NCBI GenBank assembly: GCA_016840285.1 | Contig: JAEOSR010000032.1 | Coordinates: 1 to 64,000, forward strand | Reading direction: 5' to 3' | Length of the DNA: 64,000 nt | Source of the DNA: Candidatus Hodarchaeota archaeon | Lineage (GTDB): Archaea > Asgardarchaeota > Heimdallarchaeia > Hodarchaeales > Hodarchaeaceae | Part shown: piece by piece, positions 24,990 to 33,196 of the stretch | Numbering within the stretch: position 1 is the stretch's first letter | Layout of the letters: each line of letters starts with the position of its first letter | Made by a program: the position numbers and the translations under genes | Notes under the pieces: generated by a model | Database searches by the model: none | The model's input: only the letters and a program-made list of their open reading frames with translations | What the model was told of the DNA's origin: nothing

Positions 24990-25640
24990 ATGTCAATTTT
25001 TATGGAAAGAAATCAGTCAGTAGTGGATATGGATTCGTGGACCCCACGTACCGAAGTTGGACAAATGGTCAAAGATGGAACAATTGCCTCAATTTATGAT
25101 ATTTTTCGTGACTCCCTCAGAATTGACGATGTCCGAATCGTGGACTTTCTTGTACCAAATTTGAATGAAACAGTACTTGATGTAGGTCGTGTTCAACGGC
25201 AGACCGATGCTGGAAGAAAAACCTTGTTTATCGCTACTGCTGGTGTTGGTAATTCAAATGGGATTGTAGGTGTTGCACAAGCAAAAGCCGCTGGTGTTGG
25301 TACAGCCATAAGGAACGCCATCGTCCTAGCGAAATTGCACATTGTTCCTGTAAAAAGAGGATGTGGTAGTTGGGAATGCACATGTAGCGATCCTCATTCT
25401 GTTCCGTTTCAGGTTGAGGGCAAAGTGGGTAGTGTACGTGTGGTACTTAAACCAGCTCCCAAAGGATTGGGACTAGTCATTGGTGATGTAGCAAAAAGCG
25501 TTTTAGAATTAGCTGGAATTTCCGATATTTGGAGTAAAACATTTGGTGATACAAGAACGACTCAAAACTTCTGTAAAGCTACTTTTGAAGCACTACGAGC
25601 AACTTATCGAATTTCTCACATCTCAGAATGGGGTGATTAA
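24990..25640 (+). CDS. rpsE: 30S ribosomal protein S5 (uS5)
   Basis: Small-subunit protein at the mRNA entry site, 216 aa. Recognised by SWTPRTEVGQMVKDG, the conserved FIATAGVGNSNGIVGVAQAKAAGVGTAIRNAI region and the C-terminal KAPKGLGLVIGD-type stretch. ATG at 24990; an in-frame ATG four codons later is an alternative. Its last bases overlap the L30 start. Confidence 0.96.
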   Translation: MSIFMERNQSVVDMDSWTPRTEVGQMVKDGTIASIYDIFRDSLRIDDVRIVDFLVPNLNETVLDVGRVQRQTDAGRKTLFIATAGVGNSNGIVGVAQAKAAGVGTAIRNAIVLAKLHIVPVKRGCGSWECTCSDPHSVPFQVEGKVGSVRVVLKPAPKGLGLVIGDVAKSVLELAGISDIWSKTFGDTRTTQNFCKATFEALRATYRISHISEWGD

Positions 25641-26139
25641 TATTTCAAAAGTTAATCTAGAAATAACAAAAAGGCTCGTTGTAATAAGGATTCGAGGCCG
25701 TATTGATCGAAGCTTATCCATTAAGAAAACATTAGAACTTCTACGATTGAATCGAATCAACCACTGTGTCATTATTGATGATCGTGAGACCTATAAAGGA
25801 ATGTTACAGAAAACCAAAGATCTCATCACCTGGGGTGAACTAAACTCTCTAACAATGAAAGAATTACTAATGAAAAGAGGGCGACTAGAAGGGGGTGGAC
25901 GAATTACCGAGGAATATATCAAGAATAACACTAAATTCTCAGGAATAGATGATTTTATCAATAAATTCCTTAAGTTTGAAGCAAATTTGTCAGATATCAG
26001 AGGACTTAAACAAGTTTTTCGATTACATCCTCCCCGAAAAGGCCATCGACGACGGGGAGTAAAGCAACCATTTACTCTTGGCGGATCTCTTGGTTACAGA
26101 GGAAATGAAATCAACAATTTGATCTTAAAAATGGCTTAA
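25633..26139 (+). CDS. rpmD: 50S ribosomal protein L30 (uL30)
   Basis: The open frame begins at 25543 inside S5, but the protein starts to look like L30 at VINISKVNLEITKRLVVIRIRGRI. I therefore take the GTG at 25633, which overlaps the S5 stop. Later blocks TLELLRLNRINHCVIID, the FRLHPPRKGHRRRGVKQPFTLGGSLGYRG region and the closing NLIL are typical of archaeal L30. About 168 aa. Confidence 0.94.
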   Translation: MINISKVNLEITKRLVVIRIRGRIDRSLSIKKTLELLRLNRINHCVIIDDRETYKGMLQKTKDLITWGELNSLTMKELLMKRGRLEGGGRITEEYIKNNTKFSGIDDFINKFLKFEANLSDIRGLKQVFRLHPPRKGHRRRGVKQPFTLGGSLGYRGNEINNLILKMA

Positions 26140-26150
26140 AGTGATCTTTA

Positions 26151-26591
26151 ATGACTGTTAGAAAGAGAAAAAAAGTTAGAAAACAACGTGGGAGCCGAAC
26201 ATATGGTTATGGCCGAATTTCAGGAGGTCATCGGAAAGGTGGCTCTCGTGGGGGAAAAGGAAATGCTGGAATAAAGGATCATCATCAAATTGGTCGAATT
26301 TTAGAAATGATCAAAGATCAAAAAGGATTTACCGTTCCAAATTCACCTTCGACTGATTCATCAATCAACGTAGGTGATATTGATGCCCAATTCGATTTAT
26401 TAATAGCCAAGAACATTGCCAAAAAGGAAGGTTCTGTTATCAAAATTGATGTTACTGAGCTAGGATATTCAAAAGTCTTGGGTAAAGGGCTTGTGAGTCA
26501 TCCTTTTCACCTTTATGCGGAAAAAATTACACCGAGAGCTCAGGAGAAAATCAAAGCTGCTGGAGGAAAAACTTTTCCAAGTTCATCATAA
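26151..26591 (+). CDS. rplO: 50S ribosomal protein L15 (uL15)
   Basis: A 146-residue basic protein with RKRKKVRKQRGSRTYGYG and the glycine-rich SGGHRKGGSRGGKGNAG stretch, ending with the VSHPFHLYAEKITPRAQEKIKAAGG-type C-terminus. Last gene of the block. In most archaea secY follows L15; here the next gene is tRNA-Val and no secY is present in the window. Confidence 0.96.
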   Translation: MTVRKRKKVRKQRGSRTYGYGRISGGHRKGGSRGGKGNAGIKDHHQIGRILEMIKDQKGFTVPNSPSTDSSINVGDIDAQFDLLIAKNIAKKEGSVIKIDVTELGYSKVLGKGLVSHPFHLYAEKITPRAQEKIKAAGGKTFPSSS

Positions 26592-26666
26592 GAGGAAGAT
26601 TAGTAATATTAAGTCATCTTAGTCTATTTACACTAGTTTATTCATTTGAATGTTTGAGAAAATAAT

Positions 26667-26741
26667 GGGCCGGTGGTCTAGCCCGGCTATGACGTCTCCC
26701 TGACACGGAGAAGGTCCCCAGTTCGAATCTGGGTCGGCCCA
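26667..26741 (+). tRNA. tRNA-Val(GAC), no intron
   Basis: A complete 75-nt cloverleaf: GGGCCGG/TCGGCCC acceptor (one G-U), discriminator A, anticodon arm TCTCC-CTGACAC-GGAGA (anticodon GAC) and T-arm CCCAG-TTCGAAT-CTGGG. No extra bases in any loop, unlike most tRNA genes in this window. CCA is not encoded. Confidence 0.95.
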
Positions 26742-26848
26742 CTACTTATAGCTTATAAAAAATTCAGATTGAATTCTGTAATTATCTATATCGTTGAATC
26801 TCTCCCATTTTAAGGACCATATATTACCAATTAGTTTTCCTCTAAAGA

Positions 26849-26949
26849 CGTCGGGAGGGGGATTTGAACCCCCGAGCTCAAAGAGCACCAACTTCCGGCA
26901 AACAGAATTTTTAGCAGGCTGGCTCCATACCGGGCTTGGATATCCCGAC
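26849..26949 (-). tRNA. tRNA-Ser(GCT) with a short anticodon-loop intron
   Basis: GTCGGGA (26949-26943) pairs with TCCCGAC (26856-26850), discriminator G as usual for Ser. The D-arm is compact (TCC/GGA). Anticodon stem CCAGC/GTTGG holds CTGCTAA (anticodon GCT) plus about 18 extra bases after position 37. The variable arm GCTC-TTT-GAGC makes it class II. T-arm GGGGG-TTCAAAT-CCCCC. Faces the tRNA-Val gene tail to tail. Confidence 0.88.
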
Positions 26950-27167
26950 ACATCACATAAACATGTTGTTTGAAGTGTTTAGGCTAATACTTATTTAATT
27001 TTTGTCGAAAACCAGTGAAAAAATCAGTTTAATTCGTATGAATTGATGTTTATTTGAAAAGTAGACACTTAGATAGCAAAGAATTTATTATGATTTTTCG
27101 TTGAATAGCTCAAAAAAGTCAAAAACCTAATCTTTTCTCATAAATAGTTGAATGTCTGGGGATAAAA

Positions 27168-27656
27168 ATGATATCAAAAAACTTATTGATGGCATTTCAC
27201 AATTCTCATAGTCGAAAGGCCGTAAAATTTTTTGCTGACACCTGTATTGGCTTATCATGCAGGAATATAGTCTTTAGTAAGATCACAGCCTCCGCAGCCT
27301 CCATAGGCATTCCTGATGCTCAAAAAACCATTTTTAAAGCAGGTGGGAATTTACTTTTCTTTTCTGATGTCGAAAACATACTTGAAGCTTTACGCCCACA
27401 AAAAGTCTATTTACTTGTTTCTCGCAGATATGGAGAGAGAGCTATCCCATTTACAGAGATAATTACGGACTTAAAGGTTGGAAAAGTATTAGTTATTGTG
27501 GGAGGCACATCTCCAGGGCTTACTAGGAAAGAATTAGACTTAGGAAAATGTATCTTCGTTGATGAAGTTAAGACAGATATAAATCCAATTGCTTTAACAG
27601 CTCTATTTCTAGGTGGATTAAATATAGTCGCTAAGGATAGTTCAAGATTAGAATGA
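27168..27656 (+). CDS. COG4080-type SpoU/RecB-like archaeal protein
   Basis: A 162-residue protein with the pattern of a small archaeal family: HNSHSRKAVKFF, KITASAASIGIPDAQKTIFKAGGNLLFFSDV and GLTRKELDLGKCIFVDEVKTDINPIALTALFLGGL, quoted in parts. Members are variously called SpoU-type methylase or RecB-family nuclease, and the knotted SPOUT-like C-terminus (NPIALTALFLGGL) favours the first. No activity is established. Its stop overlaps the methylase start by four bases (ATGA), so the two are coupled. Confidence 0.65.
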   Translation: MISKNLLMAFHNSHSRKAVKFFADTCIGLSCRNIVFSKITASAASIGIPDAQKTIFKAGGNLLFFSDVENILEALRPQKVYLLVSRRYGERAIPFTEIITDLKVGKVLVIVGGTSPGLTRKELDLGKCIFVDEVKTDINPIALTALFLGGLNIVAKDSSRLE

Positions 27657-28612
27657 GGATAGTAGATTTATTTTGTGGTTGTGGTGGTTTTTCACTTGGA
27701 TTCCTACTTGCTAATTCCCAATTTAGAATTTCCTTAGCTATTGATAATGATTTTAGGGCAATCCGTACTTATACCCAGAACATTGAGGTCAGTATGACTT
27801 TTGAAAAGGATATCCGAAATATTCATTCTAATGAAATTTTGGATCTAATGAACCCGTATAATCCTGATATCGTTATTGCTAGCCCTCCTTGTGAGCCATT
27901 TTCTATAGCTAACCCTAACCGACAAAAATCAGCATATAATCAGCTCTACACTGACGAGATTGGACGCTTGGTTCTAGATACAATCCGTATTATTATCGAT
28001 TTAGAGCCAAATGTATTTTTAATCGAAAATGTCCCCCAATTAGCTTCAATTGAGATGAAAGAATTAATAATCCACGAATTTTCAAGATCGGATTATGAGA
28101 AAATTCATTTTAATATTTTAGAATCAGCGACTTGTGGAGTACCAAGCTACCGAAAGAGAATTTTCATCTCGAATATTAAATTGAAGTCGGTAACTAATTC
28201 TTCATCTGTCTCAGTTAGTGAAGCATTCCAATCTCTTCCTAATCCAGATATGGAGATGTTAAATCACGAATCTGTGCCTCTCTCTCCCAAAATTTCTAGG
28301 AAAATAGCAAATATCCCCCCAGGAGGAGCTATTGTTTATTTCAGAGGAAGTCACGGGGGAACATTTCGGAATTTCATTCGATTATTATCAAATCAACCAA
28401 GTCCAACGGTAATGGGGAAAAGTCGTTTTATTCACCCTTATGAACAACGTCTTTGTACGGTACGAGAACATGCCCGTTTAATGAGCTATCCAGACGACTT
28501 TCAATTTTATGGACCTATCCAATGGCAATATAATCAAGTTGGGGAAAGTGTACCTCCATTAATGGCAAAAGCGGTAGCACAACAAGTCCAGACGAGGTTT
28601 CTCAAAACCTAA
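27653..28612 (+). CDS. DNA (cytosine-5) methyltransferase
   Basis: A 319-residue C5 methylase. Motif I is DLFCGCGGFSLGF (5-17), motif IV PPCEPFS (78-84) with catalytic Cys80, motif VI ENV (125-127), motif VIII YRKRIFI, and motif X GESVPPLMAKA near the C-terminus. The target-recognition region between VIII and X is short, about 90 residues, typical of a small solitary methylase. No restriction endonuclease gene lies beside it. It overlaps the COG4080 gene upstream. Confidence 0.92.
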   Translation: MRIVDLFCGCGGFSLGFLLANSQFRISLAIDNDFRAIRTYTQNIEVSMTFEKDIRNIHSNEILDLMNPYNPDIVIASPPCEPFSIANPNRQKSAYNQLYTDEIGRLVLDTIRIIIDLEPNVFLIENVPQLASIEMKELIIHEFSRSDYEKIHFNILESATCGVPSYRKRIFISNIKLKSVTNSSSVSVSEAFQSLPNPDMEMLNHESVPLSPKISRKIANIPPGGAIVYFRGSHGGTFRNFIRLLSNQPSPTVMGKSRFIHPYEQRLCTVREHARLMSYPDDFQFYGPIQWQYNQVGESVPPLMAKAVAQQVQTRFLKT

Positions 28613-28678
28613 AGAAATATTTTTGAACTAATTGTTGAAATAGCCGATTAAAAGAAAGAATGGTCTGTAGAGGTGTTC

Positions 28679-28966
28679 TTGACGCAAGTAAGGATTATCC
28701 GAAAAGAAGAAGCATTATTGGAATTTGAAGTCATAGGTGAAGATCACACATTTTTGGGTATGCTTCGTGAGGCATTAAAAGATCAGCCTGGGGTTTTATT
28801 TGCCGCCTATAGGTTTCCTCACCCAATTCTTGAAAATCCCATTTTTTATCTCCAAACTTCTTCTATTGATCCAGTTGAAGCCCTTCAGCAAGCTGCTGAT
28901 GCTATCATCAGTAAGTGTGATGATTTGACAAATATTCTTCAACAAACCCTCTCTGACTCCATTTAA
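28679..28966 (+). CDS. rpoL: DNA-directed RNA polymerase subunit L (Rpb11-like)
   Basis: Partner of RpoD in the polymerase assembly platform. The sequence LEFEVIGEDHTFLGMLREALKDQPGVLFAAYRFPHPILENP, seen in pieces, has the invariant GEDHTF(L)xxL and the YxxxHPL-type motif. About 95 aa, as expected. The frame allows GTG at 28673, but a GAGGTG motif precedes the TTG at 28679 by four bases, so I prefer the latter. Confidence 0.92.
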   Translation: MTQVRIIRKEEALLEFEVIGEDHTFLGMLREALKDQPGVLFAAYRFPHPILENPIFYLQTSSIDPVEALQQAADAIISKCDDLTNILQQTLSDSI

Positions 28967-28985
28967 CCCTCTTCTGGGTTGCAAA

Positions 28986-29462
28986 GTGCAGGAATTAAAG
29001 AAAGCTCTTCAGATTCAAAATGAAAACGTGGGGAAAGATAAAAATTTAACCTCCTACGTTCATAATAAAAGCAATGCAAAACTTGGAGACGCGTTAGTTA
29101 ACTTTATTTACTCGGTAGCGAAGAGTATTGTCTCTGGAATTCCAACAGGAACGAAGGTTTCTGATTCGATCCTTTCAGAGGCATATAAAGGGTCCCTGTG
29201 GCATAAAACGAATACTCTTAAATTATCTGGTAAAAAAAATCGGATAGCTGATGCTATTGAAGCTCTTATCCTCTTTTTTTGGGTACACGAAGGATTAAAT
29301 CTTAAAGAGCTGATCGAGCCCCTTGAGTCGCAACTCGACCCCAATCGTCTTCGTCATCCAAAAGAAGAACATTCATCTGCAGTCTTATCGTTTCAGAATC
29401 TCTTAAATTTCTTATTTCAAATATATATTGATAAAAAGATTAATGATGATGAAGAGATCTAA
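28986..29462 (+). CDS. Ribonuclease III-like archaeal protein
   Basis: A 158-residue helical protein with GTG start, 19 bases after rpoL. It contains LGDALVNFIYSVAKS, a GIPTGTKVSDSILSEAYK stretch and RIADAIEALILFFWVHEGLNL, the layout of archaeal RNase III-family proteins (an N-terminal LGD and a later D-AxEAL motif). The canonical bacterial signature ERLEFLGDS is only partly kept and no dsRNA-binding domain follows, so catalytic activity is uncertain. Confidence 0.65.
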   Translation: MQELKKALQIQNENVGKDKNLTSYVHNKSNAKLGDALVNFIYSVAKSIVSGIPTGTKVSDSILSEAYKGSLWHKTNTLKLSGKKNRIADAIEALILFFWVHEGLNLKELIEPLESQLDPNRLRHPKEEHSSAVLSFQNLLNFLFQIYIDKKINDDEEI

Positions 29463-29477
29463 CTGGTGGAGGAAGCA

Positions 29478-30671
29478 CTAAAGGTATTCATTTCGACCTG
29501 AAAAAATATCACCGCGGTTGGATAAAACCTTTCTAGAAGCTAATTTGAAGTCATCAAAAGTAACAACTGTTCTTCTTTCACGAATAGCAAACATTCCAGC
29601 CTCTTGTGTTATAGCACGAATATCAGCTCCAGAGGCATGTCTCGTTTCATCCGCAAAAAAGGAAAAATCAACCTTTGTGTCGACGTTCATCAAACGAGTA
29701 TGGATTTTAAAGATTTCTAATCTCTCTTCTTGGTTGGGTAGTAGAATTTCAATATGTCGGTCAAAACGGCCAGGTCTTAGGAGAGCAGGATCTAAAATAT
29801 CAACACGATTTGTCGCTCCAATGATCTTCACATCTCCACGAGGAGAAAAACCATCTAACTCACTAAGTAACTGCATTAATGTACGCTGTACCTCCCGGTC
29901 TCCACTTGTAGCAATATCCAATCTCTTACTCCCAATAGCGTCAAGTTCATCAATAAACAGAATACTTGGTGAATTGTCTCGTGCAAATGAAAAAACCTCA
30001 CGCACTAGTCTTGCACCTTCTCCAATGTACTTTTGAACAAGTTCCGAACCAATTACACGAATAAAAGTCGCTTTAGTTTCATGAGCAGCAGCTTTAACCA
30101 TGAGAGTTTTTCCTGAACCAGGAGGGCCATGAAGTAATACTCCTTTTGGAGGTTCAATTCCGACTTTTTCAAATAATTCAGGTTGTAGCAAGGGTAATTC
30201 GATAGTTTCACGAAGCTCTTGAAGTTGGTCTTTTAATCCCCCAATGTCAGCATATGTTTCAGAGGGTTTTGTTTCAATTTCCATAGAGCGAACACTGGGA
30301 TCTAGTGACTGAGGTAGAACCTCAAGAACAGCAAAATTTCGTTGATGTAATGCAACGCGTGCACTCGGAGTTAACACTTCTTTAGGTATTGAAGAATCAA
30401 CCACAACTACAAATGAGGGCCCTGTAGAGCTTTTAACAATAGCTTTACCATTTTCTAAGATTTCCTGCAGTGTTCCAGTAAATAGGGGGGGTTGTCGAAG
30501 CTTTTGGAGTTCGAGTTTGAGGTTGTCTCTTTCTTCTTCTAATTTGTTCCTTTGAACTTCTAGTAATTGCCGTTCAGTTTCTAATGCACGAATCCGACGT
30601 TCCATTGTACGTGTATATGAGTCAGCAAAATCATCAAACGAAGCCTTTTTATTATCCACAGTGTCTGGCAT
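29478..30671 (-). CDS. pan: Proteasome-activating nucleotidase (PAN/Rpt-type AAA ATPase)
   Basis: Hexameric unfoldase that feeds the archaeal 20S proteasome. It has an N-terminal coiled coil (about 20-60), an OB domain (about 62-122) and an AAA core with YADIGGL, Walker A GPPGSGKT (182-189), Walker B SILFIDELDAIG and the second-region RPGRFDR arginine fingers. Length 397 aa is normal. The C-terminus reads ...GRNEYL. PAN proteins normally end in a hydrophobic-Tyr-X (HbYX) motif that opens the proteasome gate; here the hydrophobic residue is Glu. Confidence 0.95.
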   Translation of the reverse strand: MPDTVDNKKASFDDFADSYTRTMERRIRALETERQLLEVQRNKLEEERDNLKLELQKLRQPPLFTGTLQEILENGKAIVKSSTGPSFVVVVDSSIPKEVLTPSARVALHQRNFAVLEVLPQSLDPSVRSMEIETKPSETYADIGGLKDQLQELRETIELPLLQPELFEKVGIEPPKGVLLHGPPGSGKTLMVKAAAHETKATFIRVIGSELVQKYIGEGARLVREVFSFARDNSPSILFIDELDAIGSKRLDIATSGDREVQRTLMQLLSELDGFSPRGDVKIIGATNRVDILDPALLRPGRFDRHIEILLPNQEERLEIFKIHTRLMNVDTKVDFSFFADETRHASGADIRAITQEAGMFAIRERRTVVTFDDFKLASRKVLSNRGDIFSGRNEYL

Positions 30672-31077
30672 TTAATTACCTACTTATTGTTCGATTAATT
30701 TACATTATTGAGAAGCCCTTTGTTGCTACGATAGTAATTAATAGTGGAGAGAAGACTAATGGATCAGAAATTATATTAGCTAATAAGATTAGCTATAATT
30801 CTGTCAAGGTCTCATAGCAAATCATCCCTTATTTTTCTTTTCTTTTCGACATTCACAACAGACTAAAAACTAGTCTGATATAAAAGAAGTCATAATATCT
30901 TGCAATTCTCTTATATTACTTGAAAATGGGATTAGTTTCCTAATCATAAGAAAAAAAACCCTATCAGTCAAATAGGTGACATTGAGGGGAAAAGACTCTA
31001 CTGACTCATGACTTCCCTGCGAAATGAGCTTTATAACACTCTTAAATTATTTCTAAAACAAAGAGGAAGTATTCAAC
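30672..31077. other. Intergenic region between divergent pan and mbf1
   Basis: This 406-base stretch should hold both promoters. I see several short frames but none with a ribosome-binding site and protein-like composition. No structured RNA is apparent. Confidence 0.45.
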
Positions 31078-31599
31078 TTGAGCAGGATACAACCGTGTGA
31101 GATGTGTGGGGTCGAAGCACCAGTTACCCTTATTGAAATTGACCATGTAGAGTTGCATGCATGTCCTAAGTGTGCTAGATTTGGAAAACCTGTAATTCGT
31201 AGTCCAAAGAAGAGGATTCAACGCCCAATTCCTCAGTTTCAGCCTCTTAAGAAATCTCCCCCACGACACATTAAATCCCCCCAAAAAGATTTTCTTCACG
31301 ATAAAATTTTGGTAGATGGGTATGGCCAATTGATCCAAGAAACCAGACGTGAGCGTGGATTAGGGCGAGCTGAATTTGCTCGAATGATTAAAGAGAAAGA
31401 AACATTACTTGCAAGAATTGAAGCTGAAAAAGTTCTGCCTACTGATCGTGTTGTTGCTAAAATTGAACGTGAATTAGACATTGAGCTTAAAACAGAAGTT
31501 GCAGAAGAAGGTTCTTTCATTGATGATTTCATTCCCAAGTCAACTACTATAGGGTCGATTGCTAAAATCAAGAGGAAGAAGAGCAATAAGTCTCCTTAA
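31078..31599 (+). CDS. mbf1: Multiprotein bridging factor 1 homologue (MBF1)
   Basis: A 173-residue archaeal MBF1: N-terminal zinc ribbon CxxC-x18-CxxC (CEMCGVEAPV...CPKCARFG), a basic linker, then a Cro-type helix-turn-helix (YGQLIQETRRERGLGRAEFARMI with LARIEAEKVLPTDRVV). TTG start preceded by AGAGGAAG. In eukaryotes MBF1 links activators to TBP and also acts in ribosome quality control; its archaeal role is unsettled. S8 lies 173 bases downstream. Confidence 0.92.
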   Translation: MSRIQPCEMCGVEAPVTLIEIDHVELHACPKCARFGKPVIRSPKKRIQRPIPQFQPLKKSPPRHIKSPQKDFLHDKILVDGYGQLIQETRRERGLGRAEFARMIKEKETLLARIEAEKVLPTDRVVAKIERELDIELKTEVAEEGSFIDDFIPKSTTIGSIAKIKRKKSNKSP

Positions 31600-31772
31600 A
31601 ACGAAAACATCTACAAAATGATCAGAAATTTTCAGCTAAATCTCACGATAAACTTTAACAACTCGGCACAAGGACGAAATAGATGGATGTTCAAAGGTTT
31701 TAGACCTCTCTTATCAAATAGATTAAACAAAAAAACTCTTCACGAATAATCACCATCAAAGAGAAGATTAAA

Positions 31773-32159
31773 TTGGTTATGCTTGATCCTCTAGCTAATG
31801 CGATGTCGACTATAGCAAATGCTGAAATTCTTGGTCGGAAAGAAGCGACCATTAGACCCGCAAGTCGGATCATAGCGAATGTTCTACGGGTTATACAGAA
31901 GTATGGAACTATTGGTGAATTTGAAGTAATGGAAGATCTTTGGATCATTTCTGTTCAGCTATTAGGTCGAATCTCCAAAATTGGGGTTATTAAACCCCGT
32001 TATCCAGTCAAAGTGAGAGATTATGTCGAATGGGAAAAGCGCTTTCTTCCTGCTCGTGATATGGGGATTTTGGTAGTTTCAACCTCAGAAGGCGTAATGT
32101 CTCACCATGAGGCTATAGAACGAAATCTGGGTGGACGATTACTGGCTTATGTTTATTAG
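31773..32159 (+). CDS. rpsH: 30S ribosomal protein S8 (uS8)
   Basis: A 128-residue protein starting [18 protein letters not shown]. It has the [31 protein letters not shown] block and the archaeal C-terminus [19 protein letters not shown]. Followed by L6 after 24 bases. In most archaea S8-L6 lie directly before L32e-L19e-L18; here they are detached. Confidence 0.96.
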   Translation: MVMLDPLANAMSTIANAEILGRKEATIRPASRIIANVLRVIQKYGTIGEFEVMEDLWIISVQLLGRISKIGVIKPRYPVKVRDYVEWEKRFLPARDMGILVVSTSEGVMSHHEAIERNLGGRLLAYVY

Positions 32160-32183
32160 CTTCAATTCTGGGATGTAGTTATT

Positions 32184-32735
32184 ATGAAACACTATGCGAT
32201 TGAAAAAGTCATCGAGGTGCCTGAAAATACTACAGTTACTCTAACTCCAGTCCGAGGAGGAAAAACTGTCTTGATTAAAGGACCCAAAGGTGAACTCGTG
32301 CGAACTTTCAAACGTCTGAGAGTTCAAATATTTCTAATTGACAAAAAATTTATCATTCAAAGCTTCTTTGGTAATAAAGCCGAAGCATCCATGGTTGGAA
32401 CCATTGCAGGCCATTTAACTAACATGATAAAAGGAGTCACAGAAGGATTCACCTATAATGTACGTGTGATTACATCTCACTTTCCCGCTACTGTTGAAAT
32501 CCAAGAACACTTTATTCTCGTAAAGAATCTTTATGGAAGACGAGATCCCATTAAAATCCCATTTGAAGAATCAGTCAATATCACCATAAAGGGAGATATG
32601 GTAACAATGACTGGAATTGATATTGAGAAGGTCTCCCAAACCGCAGCAAGGTTAGCAGAAGCCACTCGGTTGCGAGGACGGCAAAGTAAGGATCCAACGG
32701 TTTTTCAAGATGGACTTTATGTGGTACATCCTTAG
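32184..32735 (+). CDS. rplF: 50S ribosomal protein L6 (uL6)
   Basis: A 183-residue protein with the two repeated L6 domains. Diagnostic stretches are KTVLIKGPKGELVRTF, the AGHLTNMIKGVTEGFTYNVRVITSHFP block and RRDPIKIPF. Co-directional with S8 and presumably in one transcript. Its 3' side is followed by tRNA-Met. Confidence 0.95.
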   Translation: MKHYAIEKVIEVPENTTVTLTPVRGGKTVLIKGPKGELVRTFKRLRVQIFLIDKKFIIQSFFGNKAEASMVGTIAGHLTNMIKGVTEGFTYNVRVITSHFPATVEIQEHFILVKNLYGRRDPIKIPFEESVNITIKGDMVTMTGIDIEKVSQTAARLAEATRLRGRQSKDPTVFQDGLYVVHP

Positions 32736-32921
32736 TTTGTGAATGACTAAGGATATACAAACCTTACGATTTTCTATCGTTTAGAGGAAACCAGCTTTCT
32801 CAGTTATTTAGAATCTTAAGCAAAAAGATTAAAAAAAACGAGCTCACAATCATAATTAAAACTTCAAATACTAAATATATTCTTATACCTACTAAACCTT
32901 TTACATCAACAGACATCTTTT

Positions 32922-33047
32922 GGGCCTGTAGCTCAGTTTAGGGTGTAAGATGTTTCCCCCCTCTGAAATGGTTAGAGCGTCCGGCTCATATAGCCCAATT
33001 ATGCTTGGGAAACCGGATGGTCGTGGGTTCAAATCCCCCCAGGCCCA
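32922..33047 (+). tRNA. tRNA-Met(CAT), elongator, with two introns
   Basis: GGGCCTG/CAGGCCC acceptor, discriminator A. D-stem GCTC/GAGC encloses 40 bases, about 30 of them intronic. Anticodon stem TCCGG/CCGGA holds CTCATAA with an insertion of about 20 bases (a CCCAA/TTGGG hairpin) after position 37. T-arm GTGGG-TTCAAAT-CCCCC has one mismatch. 126 nt before splicing, 75-76 after. The acceptor stem begins G-C, so elongator rather than initiator is inferred. Confidence 0.87.
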
Positions 33048-33062
33048 TTTCCTCTCCAGAAA

Positions 33063-33167
33063 GGCATCATAGCTCAGTTAGGTAGAGCGTCCGGCTGTTA
33101 ATTTGCATCTCTATAGAATTACAAAATAGATACCGGGTGGTCGCAGGTTCAAGTCCTGCTGGTGCCG
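33063..33167 (+). tRNA. tRNA-Asn(GTT) with an anticodon-loop intron
   Basis: GGCATCA/TGGTGCC acceptor with one G-U pair, discriminator G. D-loop of normal size. Anticodon stem TCCGG/CCGGG encloses CTGTTAA (anticodon GTT) plus about 30 bases of intron after position 37. T-arm GCAGG-TTCAAGT-CCTGC. It lies 15 bases after tRNA-Met on the same strand, probably one transcript. Confidence 0.9.
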
Positions 33168-33196
33168 TTTCTCTTCTTTTAACAGAGACAAAAAAA

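Noticed and set aside
26742..26951. 69-codon minus-strand frame
   Set aside because: Covers the tRNA-Ser(GCT) gene and flanks; its peptide simply translates the tRNA.
30584..30817. Plus-strand frame across the start of pan
   Set aside because: Overlaps the conserved PAN N-terminus on the opposite strand and has no ribosome-binding site.
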